Part shown: positions 8,485 through 15,598 of the stretch, piece by piece
Numbering within the stretch: position 1 is the stretch's first letter
Layout: every line of letters starts with the position of its first letter
Assembly: GCF_000520995.1 (NCBI RefSeq)
Contig: NZ_JACA01000056.1
Location: forward strand, 1 to 53,907
Reading direction: 5' to 3'
From: Aquimarina macrocephali JAMB N27
GTDB lineage: Bacteria; Bacteroidota; Bacteroidia; Flavobacteriales; Flavobacteriaceae
Length of the DNA stretch: 53,907 nucleotides
The notes under the pieces: generated by a model
What the model saw: the letters and a program-made list of their open reading frames with translations, nothing else
Told to the model about the DNA's origin: nothing
Databases searched by the model: none
Program-made: the position numbers and the translations under genes

Positions 8485-9351
8485 CTAATTTTTCTGGGTA
8501 TTACTTTTCTTAATACCCAAATAGACAGCAACACCCCCTGTAAAAAACATTAATAAGCTATATACCGCCGGAGCAACTGCAAACGAAGTGTTTTTTAATA
8601 AAACAACAGCAATAGTTATTGCTAAAGTCCCATTTTGAATCCCCGACTCAATTGCAATTGAAATGGCTCTTTTATCTTTAATTCTAAATAATCTAGAAGA
8701 ATAATATCCCACAATCATTGTAATAGCATTTAAACATAAAGCTACTACTCCTGCTTGTTGAAAATAAGACACAATATTATCTTTTTCCTTAATTGTGATA
8801 CCCGCAATTACAAGTATGAGTACAATCCCAGAAGCTCGTCGAACAGGTTTAGCCATTTTTAAAGCAAATCGTTCATTATATTTTCTAATCAACATACCAA
8901 TACCTACAGGAATAATGGTAATTACCAATATCTGAATAATGGTAGTCATCACATTCAATCTAATCATTTGTCCTTCTTCCAAAAAGTGAAGAAGTGCAAA
9001 ATTTATAATAAAAGGTATAGTTAAAATAGTAATCAAACTACTTAATGCAGTAAGAGTAACAGATAATGCTATATCTCCTTTTGCCAAATGAGATATTAAA
9101 TTAGAAGTAGGTCCTCCAGGGCATGCAGTTAAGATCATAATTCCAATTGCAATTTCGGGCTGTATCGGGAATAAGGATGCCAATGCAAATCCCAACACTG
9201 GTAAAATTAGTATTTGATTAGTCAACCCTAACAGTATTGCTTTAGGATATATAAATATTCTTTTAAAATCATCAACAACCAAAGACAATCCCATTCCAAG
9301 CATTATAATAATAAGAGATAAAGCTAAAATAATTGTTGATATACTATCCAT
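8485..9351 (-). CDS. Bile acid:sodium symporter family (BASS) transporter
   Basis: Inner-membrane protein of 288 residues with about nine or ten hydrophobic segments. The family signature ILTACPGGPTSNLISHLAKGD (around residues 77-97) and the second crossover motif ESGIQNGTLAITIA near residue 235 are those of BASS proteins (NTCP/ASBT fold, sodium binding at the crossover). Bacterial members move organic anions with sodium; the natural substrate is rarely bile acid and cannot be read here. The stop codon overlaps the end of the tRNA-like element. A 21-bp near-perfect palindrome lies 65 bases upstream of the start, a possible operator. Confidence 0.88.
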   Translation of the reverse strand: MDSISTIILALSLIIIMLGMGLSLVVDDFKRIFIYPKAILLGLTNQILILPVLGFALASLFPIQPEIAIGIMILTACPGGPTSNLISHLAKGDIALSVTLTALSSLITILTIPFIINFALLHFLEEGQMIRLNVMTTIIQILVITIIPVGIGMLIRKYNERFALKMAKPVRRASGIVLILVIAGITIKEKDNIVSYFQQAGVVALCLNAITMIVGYYSSRLFRIKDKRAISIAIESGIQNGTLAITIAVVLLKNTSFAVAPAVYSLLMFFTGGVAVYLGIKKSNTQKN

Positions 9352-9415
9352 GTTTTATAGTTCTAATTGAATAAGCAATATAGAAATTTTCGAAGGATAT
9401 TCTGGTAAAACATCA

Positions 9416-9436
9416 TGAGGAATACGGTATTCCTCA
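9416..9436. promoter_or_regulatory. 21-bp palindrome upstream of the BASS transporter
   Basis: Ten-base arms TGAGGAATAC and GTATTCCTCA around a single central G, 65 bases upstream of the symporter ATG. Size and position fit a dimeric regulator site. The alternative is a hairpin with almost no loop, which is unlikely in RNA. Confidence 0.45.
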
Positions 9437-9549
9437 AGCATCTAATTGCCACCAATTTACAGATCATCTAATACAATGCACAATTAACATATACCTAAAA
9501 AACTGATAAGATAACCTTATCGGTTCTATTAACCTTTTAAACAACAATC

Positions 9550-9702
9550 ATGAGAAATAATGTATCACAATGGTTTTTACATAAAACCAAAGAAACAGGA
9601 AAGTTCATTGTGAACTCTACAACAAAGAAACGAACAGAAAATTATGCAAATTCTTTTCAAAAAATTGACTCACGCGGATATGAATCATCACGAGGCACAT
9701 AA
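9550..9702 (+). CDS. Small basic protein of unknown function (50 aa)
   Basis: Not recognised. The ATG at 9550 follows an A-rich leader (AACAACAATC) and opens a 50-codon frame rich in Lys, Thr and Ser (MRNNVSQWFLHKTKETGKF...), with no signal peptide or membrane segment. Only 25 bases separate its stop from the next small gene, and a terminator follows that gene, so the pair looks like a two-gene transcript. A 6-bp inverted repeat GATAAG/CTTATC sits 29-45 bases upstream. Being short, it could be a chance frame; the tandem arrangement with a terminator is the main support. Confidence 0.45.
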   Translation: MRNNVSQWFLHKTKETGKFIVNSTTKKRTENYANSFQKIDSRGYESSRGT

Positions 9703-9727
9703 ATAACAATTCAAAAAAAGTAATATT

Positions 9728-9898
9728 ATGAAAACACAACTTACCAATACTAAAGAAAAAAATATAAAAAGAAAAATCAATACACTAGTAACAAAATGGT
9801 TATCTAATTACATCACGGCCATGAGTAAAGCTTTATATCCTCCTGGCTCAGAAGGAATACAAAGTAAAAACGACAGACATAGAATTTTTTATAAGTGA
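9728..9898 (+). CDS. Small basic protein of unknown function (56 aa)
   Basis: Not recognised. It starts at an ATG after AAAAAAAGTAATATT and codes for a Lys-rich protein (MKTQLTNTKEKNIKRKINTL...) with an amphipathic middle, VTKWLSNYITAMSKAL, and the end SKNDRHRIFYK. No signal peptide or cysteine. It follows the 50-codon gene and ends just before a 10-bp-stem terminator, which supports it as the last gene of a short transcript. Confidence 0.5.
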   Translation: MKTQLTNTKEKNIKRKINTLVTKWLSNYITAMSKALYPPGSEGIQSKNDRHRIFYK

Positions 9899-9905
9899 TA
9901 ATAGT

Positions 9906-9938
9906 GCCCTGTTACGAATTGGAAGGTAACAGGGCTTT
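9906..9938 (+). terminator. Rho-independent terminator after the two small genes
   Basis: A 10-bp stem GCCCTGTTAC/GTAACAGGGC with a 10-nt loop, followed by a short T stretch (TTTACT). It lies 7 bases past the second small gene. The stem is strong, the T tract weak. Confidence 0.65.
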
Positions 9939-10101
9939 ACTGAATGGTTTTAAGCATAGAAACTTTTATAAGAAGCCCCGATAAATAACAATCCTTGTAA
10001 TACCAATACATTCATAATAATTACGTATAAATACCTATACTTTTTACTTCAAAAATTCTCTACCTTTAAACTACACAAAACGAACCAACTTCAATATTAC
10101 T

Positions 10102-11040
10102 ATGGATATCAACCAAACACTATCCAACCTTATTAAGAATGATAAAATCTGGGTTATCATTATCTCTTTGGTTATTATCATCTTGGGATTTAGTAACCTA
10201 TTAGTGGATCCAGCTATTGATTTTTTATCTGATGTAAATGGGGATATGATGCTAGGCCTTGGTGTAGCCATGGAATTAAAAAGTATTACTACAGGTATTG
10301 ACCATTCGGGTATTCTCTTAGTGGGGGGACTGGCAATAGAGCTTTCTGATATTTTTACACGGGCAATCAATTATTTAACCTTTGCCAACATTGTAATTGC
10401 TGTTCAAACCATATTGGTAAATATGGGTAAATCATTACTGTTTAAATTACTTCCTGTGTTTTTCCTTATAGGTATATTTTTTGAAAAATATAAAAAAGTA
10501 GCTTTGAAATTGCTTATTATAGCATTACTCATCAATCCGGGACTTTCTTTATACGTTAATGGAATACACTATGTATCTGATACTATGGAACTAGATCTTG
10601 GTTCTTCATTACATGAGCACCTTTCATCTATCAAAAATAAATATGAAGCAAAGAGAAAGCACATTAAATCAAAACAAGAAGCTCGAAAAGAAAGGCAATT
10701 AGAGAAAGCTAAAGAAAAAGGTCATAAAAAAATAGGTCTCTTTAAAAAAGTTGAAGATGCAGTTGTTGATAAAGTTGAAGATGTTAGTGTGGATGTAGGA
10801 GAAGGATTTTCTGAAGCTTTTGAAATTTTGAAAGAAGGTAAAAAAGAATTGATGAAACTTATTATAAATATGATTAGTAACCTCATTGTTCTTTTTCTTA
10901 TTTTGCCACTATTATATTTTTATTTCATGAGTTTCTTACTTAAAAAGTTCTTTCATTTTTCTGCATTAAGTAAAATCAAAGAAACCCAAGAGGAAAATTT
11001 AAAAAAACTTGGCAAAGATTTTACCAATAGTTCACAGTAA
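10102..11040 (+). CDS. Multipass membrane protein with a charged coiled-coil insert, function unknown
   Basis: Not assigned to a family. 312 residues; the ATG at 10102 is preceded by AATATTACT. Hydrophobic segments lie at about 13-32, 90-108, 112-130, 134-155 and 252-280. Between the last two, residues 170-225 are highly charged (KHIKSKQEARKERQLEKAKE), predicting a cytoplasmic coiled coil, followed by an amphipathic stretch of valine-spaced acids (VEDAVVDKVEDVSVDV). The C-terminus after the last membrane segment is short and charged. A GH25 lysozyme gene follows 50 bases downstream on the same strand, so they may share a transcript. Topology is read from sequence; no function is inferred. Confidence 0.8.
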   Translation: MDINQTLSNLIKNDKIWVIIISLVIIILGFSNLLVDPAIDFLSDVNGDMMLGLGVAMELKSITTGIDHSGILLVGGLAIELSDIFTRAINYLTFANIVIAVQTILVNMGKSLLFKLLPVFFLIGIFFEKYKKVALKLLIIALLINPGLSLYVNGIHYVSDTMELDLGSSLHEHLSSIKNKYEAKRKHIKSKQEARKERQLEKAKEKGHKKIGLFKKVEDAVVDKVEDVSVDVGEGFSEAFEILKEGKKELMKLIINMISNLIVLFLILPLLYFYFMSFLLKKFFHFSALSKIKETQEENLKKLGKDFTNSSQ

Positions 11041-11090
11041 TCTAAAACTTTATACAATCAAATACTCTTAAGACTTAACCAATAGAATTC

Positions 11091-11822
11091 ATGAAAAAAA
11101 TTACTATTCAACTTTTTATATTATCGTTAATACTACTTTCTTGTGCAACAGACAAAAGCAATTTGTGCAATTCAGAAAATCAAAGACTCGAAACAGATCC
11201 TTCTATTTTAGGAATGGATGTTTCTCATTTTCAAGGTGACATCAAATGGGATGACATTAAGAAAGACGGTGTTAATTTTGTTTATATCAAAGCTTCTGAA
11301 GGTGATGATTTTAAAGATCCAAAATTTAAAACAAACAGAGCAGCTGCAAAAAGTAAATGTATCTACAGAGGTGCTTATCATTTTTATGAAACCGGCTACG
11401 ATCCTACAAAGCAAGCTCAAAATTTTATAGCAGCAGTTGGTAAATTAGAACCGGGAGATTTACCTCCTGTTTTAGATCTGGAAGAATTAGGGATTAAAGC
11501 CCCTGTGACCAAAAAAGAGTACCAAAAAAACACTTTACTCTGGTTACAAATTGTAGAAAAAGAATGGGGAGTGGCCCCAATTATATATTCTAATTTTTAT
11601 TTTGGAATTAAATACCTTGACCATCCCGATTTTGCTAAATATAAATTATGGATTGCCGAGTATACCAAAAAAACTCCAAAAGTTCCTAAAACTTGGAAAA
11701 ATGAAGGCTGGATTATCTGGCAACGTACAGATCTTAAAGATTTAAAAGGAATCAAAGGTGACGTAGATTATGATCTATTTCATGGAGATGCTGAAGCGTT
11801 TAGAAAATTATTGAAAAAATAA
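11091..11822 (+). CDS. GH25 family lysozyme, lipoprotein
   Basis: Peptidoglycan-cleaving N-acetylmuramidase of the Chalaropsis (GH25) type. 243 residues. The signal ends in the lipobox LLSC (Cys18), so the enzyme is probably anchored in the outer membrane or periplasm. The catalytic barrel fills residues 38-243: ILGMDVSHFQG with Asp43, AYHFYETGYDPTKQAQNF, and VLDLEE with Asp129 and Glu131 as the DxE pair. It ends in a typical WQRTD...VDYDLFHGD. It follows the membrane protein and precedes the Cys-rich peptide gene by 149 bases. It may remodel the wall or attack other cells; the sequence does not decide. Confidence 0.9.
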   Translation: MKKITIQLFILSLILLSCATDKSNLCNSENQRLETDPSILGMDVSHFQGDIKWDDIKKDGVNFVYIKASEGDDFKDPKFKTNRAAAKSKCIYRGAYHFYETGYDPTKQAQNFIAAVGKLEPGDLPPVLDLEELGIKAPVTKKEYQKNTLLWLQIVEKEWGVAPIIYSNFYFGIKYLDHPDFAKYKLWIAEYTKKTPKVPKTWKNEGWIIWQRTDLKDLKGIKGDVDYDLFHGDAEAFRKLLKK

Positions 11823-11971
11823 TGCATTTCATCACGAAAGTGATTTAGGTGATATCGATGCAGTAATAATTTTACACAACCTTATCATATCTCTTCAAGT
11901 AAAAAACACTTATTATTAATATCTTATACCATCATTAATTTATTGAATATAAACTCTTAAAACCTCCAAAA

Positions 11972-12136
11972 ATGAAAAATATTTTAAATGTAAATGGGAT
12001 AAAAAAACTAAGTAAAGAGCTTCAAAAATCTATTAGTGGATCCGGGCCTAATTGTTACCAAATGGGAGACCTATGTTGTCGAAATGGTTTTTGCGGCATT
12101 GGAGAATGCAACGGTAGATTCTGTATGTGGGGATAA
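11972..12136 (+). CDS. Cys-rich precursor peptide with a GG-type leader (54 aa)
   Basis: Short gene with its own terminator. Residues 1-21 (MKNILNVNGIKKLSKELQK...) match the leader pattern of Bacteroidota natural-product or bacteriocin-like precursors, with the ILN...KLSK...Q core and a Gly-Ser-Gly stretch (SGSG, residues 22-25) where the cleavage double glycine would be. The remainder is short and has six cysteines in the order C-X6-CC-X4-C-X4-C-X4-C (Cys28, 35, 36, 41, 46, 51) before the terminal MWG. That spacing suggests three disulfides or thioether modification. No peptidase-type ABC exporter, HlyD partner or lanthipeptide/radical-SAM enzyme lies in the window, so maturation genes would be elsewhere. 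Coding status is likely; the product class is inferred from leader resemblance. Confidence 0.7.
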   Translation: MKNILNVNGIKKLSKELQKSISGSGPNCYQMGDLCCRNGFCGIGECNGRFCMWG

Positions 12137-12143
12137 AAAATAT

Positions 12144-12180
12144 ACCCTGGTTGCTTTAAATAAAAGTCACCAGGGTTATT
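12144..12180. terminator. Bidirectional terminator between the peptide gene and the E1 gene
   Basis: An 8-bp stem ACCCTGGT/ACCAGGGT (12144-12151 and 12169-12176). On the plus strand it ends the peptide gene 7 bases after its stop; on the minus strand it is followed by a T run (A run at 12135-12140) and ends the 2-oxoacid dehydrogenase E1 gene. The flanking genes converge here. Confidence 0.75.
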
Positions 12181-12192
12181 ACTATTAATTGC

Positions 12193-14280
12193 TTAATAAT
12201 TTAATAATTCGTCTATCTTCTCTTTTACCTTTTCTGTAGAGGGAATCATGGTTTGCTCAAGTGTACTGTTTAAAGGAATAGCTGGCATATTTTCTGACCC
12301 AATTGTCATTACAGGAGCATCCAAATATCTAAAGCACTCTTCCTGGATTTTACCCGATAAAGCTCTTGCAAAAGAATTATTGGTTGGCTCTTCGGTTACA
12401 ACAAGGCATTTCTTTGTTTTCTTTACCGATTCCATGATCGTTTCCTCGTCAAGAGGATATAATGTGCGTAAATCAATAACCTCAACTACTTCTTTCATAT
12501 CCTTTGTAGCATTAAGAGCCCAATGTACTCCCATTCCGTAGGTTACGATAGTCATAGTCTCTTTTTCTTCCTGTGGCCATATACGTTGTACAGCATTAGC
12601 TTTTCCAAAAGGTAAAATATAATCTTCTGATGGTTCTATAGTTCTGGCGGCATCAGTTCCTTTTACCTTTGACCAATACAATCCTTTGTGTTCTAAAATA
12701 ACTACAGGGTTTGGGTCGTGATATGCAGCTTTCATCAATCCTTTAAGATCTGCTCCATTACTTGGATATGCTATCTTAATACCTCGAATATTGGTTACTA
12801 CAGATTCAACAGAAGAAGAATGATAAGGTCCTCCACTACCATATGCTCCAATCGGAACCCGAAGAATCATCGATACCGGCCATTTCCCATTAGACAAATA
12901 ACATGATCTACTCACCTCTGTAAATAATTGGTTTAATCCAGGCCAGATATAATCGGCAAACTGTACTTCTACAATAGGTTTTAATCCAACTGCAGACATT
13001 CCCACGGTAGAGCCTACAATAAAGGCCTCCTGGATAGGAGTATTAAACACACGCTCATCTCCAAATTTTTGTGCCAGCGTAGCCGCTTCTCTAAATACAC
13101 CTCCTAATCTTCCTCCTACATCCTGACCATATAGTAAACACTCTTTATGCTCTCTCATTAATTCTTCTACAGCAAACAGAGCGCAATCTACCATCACTAC
13201 TTCTTCTTTATCTGCCGGAGATCGTTCTCCTTTCTCTTCTGTAATTGGTGTTGGTGCAAAATCATGAGTAAACAGATCTTCTGGTTTTGGATCTTCAGCC
13301 TTCATTGCTTCTTTCAAATCTTTGGCTACTACTGCTTTTGCTTCTGCTTCGATAGTCAACACTTCATCTTCTGTAAAACCAGATGAAAGTAATTGGTTTC
13401 TTAATACCGGATATGGATCACGAGAGCGAGCCTCTTCTAGATCATCACGATACCATTCCATTCGTACTCCCGAAGTATGATGATTTAATAACGGTACCCT
13501 AGCATGTACCAGAATCGGTCTTCTTTCTTCTCTAATCGTCTTGATTACTTCTTGTATCGCCAGGTAACTTTCGGTAAAATTAGCTCCATCAATAGAAATA
13601 GCTTCTAATCCATTAAATCCTGCTGCATATTCAAAAGCACTTTGCGCACGTGTTTCTTCTGCATTAGCCGAAATATCCCATCCGTTATCCTGTACCAAAT
13701 ACAAAATGGGTAATTGCTTTAAAGCAGCCATCTGAAAAGCTTCTGCAATCTCCCCTTCGGTTACCGAAGCATCCCCTAAAGAGCAAACTACCAGAGGTAG
13801 CTTTGTTACCTCACTCTTGCCAGAATCGTTTCCAGAAACATGATCTATCCCTACTAATTCTTTGTATTGCATCCCTAATGCTACTCCCGTTGCAGGTATT
13901 GCTTGCATTCCTGTTGCTGATGATTGGTGTGGGATTTTTGGTTTATCCTCATCACGTATACTAGGATGTGAATAATATGTTCTACCTCCAGAAAATGGAT
14001 CATCTTTTTTAGCCAACAATTGCAACATCAAATCATAAGGTCGCATTCCGATTCCTAATAACATGGCATCATCACGATAATACGGAAACGCATAATCCTG
14101 AGGCAATAATTGCATTGCCGTAGCTATTTGGATTGCTTCATGCCCTCTTGAGGTTGCATGTACATATTTAGAAACAGTTTTGAAATTCTCTTCATACAAC
14201 TCGGTCATCGACTTAGCCTTACAAAGTGTCATGAACGCTTTTTGTAATGCTTCTTTTGCTATGGTCTTTTCTGCTAACAT
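12193..14280 (-). CDS. Branched-chain-type 2-oxoacid dehydrogenase E1, alpha and beta subunits fused
   Basis: Thiamine-diphosphate decarboxylase component of a 2-oxoacid dehydrogenase complex. 695 residues. The alpha half (about 1-335) carries GDASVTEGEIAEAF and VQDNGWDIS, the TPP-binding region, and HHTSGVRMEWYRDDLEEARS near the phosphorylation-loop position. A hydrophilic linker (about 340-365) leads to the beta half, beginning VVMVDCALFAVEELMREH and containing GQDVGGRLGGVFREA and PIQEAFIVGSTVGMSAVGLKP. Fused alpha-beta E1 is common in Bacteroidota. The matching E2 gene is two genes upstream with an aminotransferase between; no E3 is in the window. The usual substrates are branched-chain 2-oxoacids; the setting beside the phenylacetate genes suggests phenylpyruvate should be considered. 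Confidence 0.92.
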   Translation of the reverse strand: MLAEKTIAKEALQKAFMTLCKAKSMTELYEENFKTVSKYVHATSRGHEAIQIATAMQLLPQDYAFPYYRDDAMLLGIGMRPYDLMLQLLAKKDDPFSGGRTYYSHPSIRDEDKPKIPHQSSATGMQAIPATGVALGMQYKELVGIDHVSGNDSGKSEVTKLPLVVCSLGDASVTEGEIAEAFQMAALKQLPILYLVQDNGWDISANAEETRAQSAFEYAAGFNGLEAISIDGANFTESYLAIQEVIKTIREERRPILVHARVPLLNHHTSGVRMEWYRDDLEEARSRDPYPVLRNQLLSSGFTEDEVLTIEAEAKAVVAKDLKEAMKAEDPKPEDLFTHDFAPTPITEEKGERSPADKEEVVMVDCALFAVEELMREHKECLLYGQDVGGRLGGVFREAATLAQKFGDERVFNTPIQEAFIVGSTVGMSAVGLKPIVEVQFADYIWPGLNQLFTEVSRSCYLSNGKWPVSMILRVPIGAYGSGGPYHSSSVESVVTNIRGIKIAYPSNGADLKGLMKAAYHDPNPVVILEHKGLYWSKVKGTDAARTIEPSEDYILPFGKANAVQRIWPQEEKETMTIVTYGMGVHWALNATKDMKEVVEVIDLRTLYPLDEETIMESVKKTKKCLVVTEEPTNNSFARALSGKIQEECFRYLDAPVMTIGSENMPAIPLNSTLEQTMIPSTEKVKEKIDELLNY

Positions 14281-14442
14281 TTTTTTTTATTTTTGAATTA
14301 CTAATAATTGTAATTCCGAATTCTTCATTTATCAATCTCAGGTCAGGTTAAGTCAGTCGAAATCTTTTCTAAACCTCATGAGTAAAGCCATTTTTAAAGG
14401 CACTGTTCCAGATTTATTTAAGGGCTCAATATGACAAAACTT
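14281..14442. other. Spacer between the aminotransferase and E1 genes
   Basis: 162 bases without a gene. A T run follows the E1 start upstream, and imperfect inverted repeats are seen (CTCAGGTCAGGTT against AAACCTCATGAG; AATTAC/GTAATT), perhaps a worn copy of a dispersed intergenic repeat. Confidence 0.3.
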
Positions 14443-15516
14443 TTATCTTACTTTCTCTCTAACAGGTACGGGTATAATCCAACCATGTTTATCTTCTCTT
14501 TTCTGAATTTTAATCTCATCCAAAGTATCCTTCATATCCTGGCTTACAGGGTTTGTATCGGGTAATGTGATCAATTCTTCATTATATCCAATAGCTTCTA
14601 CCATAGCAATAGCAACTGCTGTACCTGTCCCAAAAGCCTCTTCCAGTTTTCCTTCTTTCGAATACGCAATAACCTCATCGATCGTAATCGGGCGTTCTTC
14701 TACTTCAAAACATTTATCTTTTAGTAAAGTGATCACACTATCCCGTGTAATTCCTTTTAAAATAGATCCATTGGTTCTTGGAGTAATAAACTTGCCACCT
14801 ACTTTAAAAAAGATATTCATCGTTCCTACTTCCTGGATATATTTATGTTCATTGGCATCCAGCCACAATACTTGGTCATATCCTTTGGCTTTGGCTTTTT
14901 CGGTAGGTAGAATTGCCGCTGCATAATTTCCTGCTGCTTTTGCTTCCCCTGTTCCTCCATCTGCTGCTCTTATATATTCGGTTTCAGCATATAATCTGAT
15001 TTTTTTAGTAAAGAATGGACCTGCAGGAGAACAGATTACAATAAACTTATAACTTGATGCTGCTCGCATCCCGATAAAAGGTTCATCTGCATACATAAAT
15101 GGGCGTAAATACAATGCACTTCCTTCTTGTGGTGGTATCCATCCATGCTCTATTCCTACAATTTGTTTTACTGCCTCTACAAAAAGTTCTTCGGGTACAG
15201 AAGGCATTCCCATTCTGGCCGCACTATGATTAAATCGTTTTGCATTTTCTTCTGGTCTAAATAACAACGGAGTATTATCATTACCTACTGTTGCTTTCAT
15301 TCCTTCAAAAATTGCTTGCCCATAATGCAAAGCCATTGCTGCAGGATGCGTAGGAATTAATGCTAACGGTTCGATTCGTGGGTTTTGCCAAGCTCCATCT
15401 TCATAATCACAGATAAACATATGATCGGTAAAGGCTTTTCCCAAAGGAATATTATCAAAATCAATATCCTTTAATTTTGAATCTGAGGTTGTTGTAATTT
15501 TGATTTTTTGCTCCAT
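14443..15516 (-). CDS. ilvE: Branched-chain amino acid aminotransferase
   Basis: PLP enzyme that moves amino groups between branched-chain (and often aromatic) amino acids and 2-oxoglutarate. About 357 residues, class IV aminotransferase fold. Visible landmarks are GQAIFEGMKAT near the N-terminus, the PLP lysine region GEAKAAGNYAAAI, and EVGTMNIFF, the BCAT signature. I take the ATG at 15516 (MEQKIKIT) as start, because family members begin close to the TFTDHMF region and the alternative upstream start is a GTG at 15534 lying inside a structured repeat element. It sits between the E2 and E1 genes of a 2-oxoacid dehydrogenase, so it probably supplies that complex with 2-oxoacids. Confidence 0.92.
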   Translation of the reverse strand: MEQKIKITTTSDSKLKDIDFDNIPLGKAFTDHMFICDYEDGAWQNPRIEPLALIPTHPAAMALHYGQAIFEGMKATVGNDNTPLLFRPEENAKRFNHSAARMGMPSVPEELFVEAVKQIVGIEHGWIPPQEGSALYLRPFMYADEPFIGMRAASSYKFIVICSPAGPFFTKKIRLYAETEYIRAADGGTGEAKAAGNYAAAILPTEKAKAKGYDQVLWLDANEHKYIQEVGTMNIFFKVGGKFITPRTNGSILKGITRDSVITLLKDKCFEVEERPITIDEVIAYSKEGKLEEAFGTGTAVAIAMVEAIGYNEELITLPDTNPVSQDMKDTLDEIKIQKREDKHGWIIPVPVREKVR

Positions 15517-15530
15517 TATTATTGTTTTGG

Positions 15531-15590
15531 GCACATCCCAGTGGGTCGGGCTATTCGCGCTACATGGTAGCCAGCTTCTATCCCTTGTGC
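15531..15590 (-). ncRNA. Structured intergenic repeat, resembling the Flavo-1-type element
   Basis: Sixty bases with outer arms GCACA/TGTGC (15531-15535, 15586-15590) and an inner stem GGCTA/TAGCC (15549-15553, 15568-15572). On the minus strand it reads AAGGGATAGAAGC...GCGAATAGCCCGACCC. That pattern (GGGAT-GAAGC ... GCGAATAGCCCGACCC) recurs between genes in Flavobacteriia, and I recall it as like the Flavo-1 RNA motif; this needs a covariance search. It fills the gap between the E2 stop and the aminotransferase start, so it could affect relative expression. Confidence 0.45.
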
Positions 15591-15598
15591 ATTTATTA

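Noticed and set aside
14567..14926. 119-codon open frame on the plus strand, opposite the aminotransferase gene
   Set aside because: It lies fully antisense to a conserved gene with clear motifs, has no leader, and the translation shows only mirrored composition.
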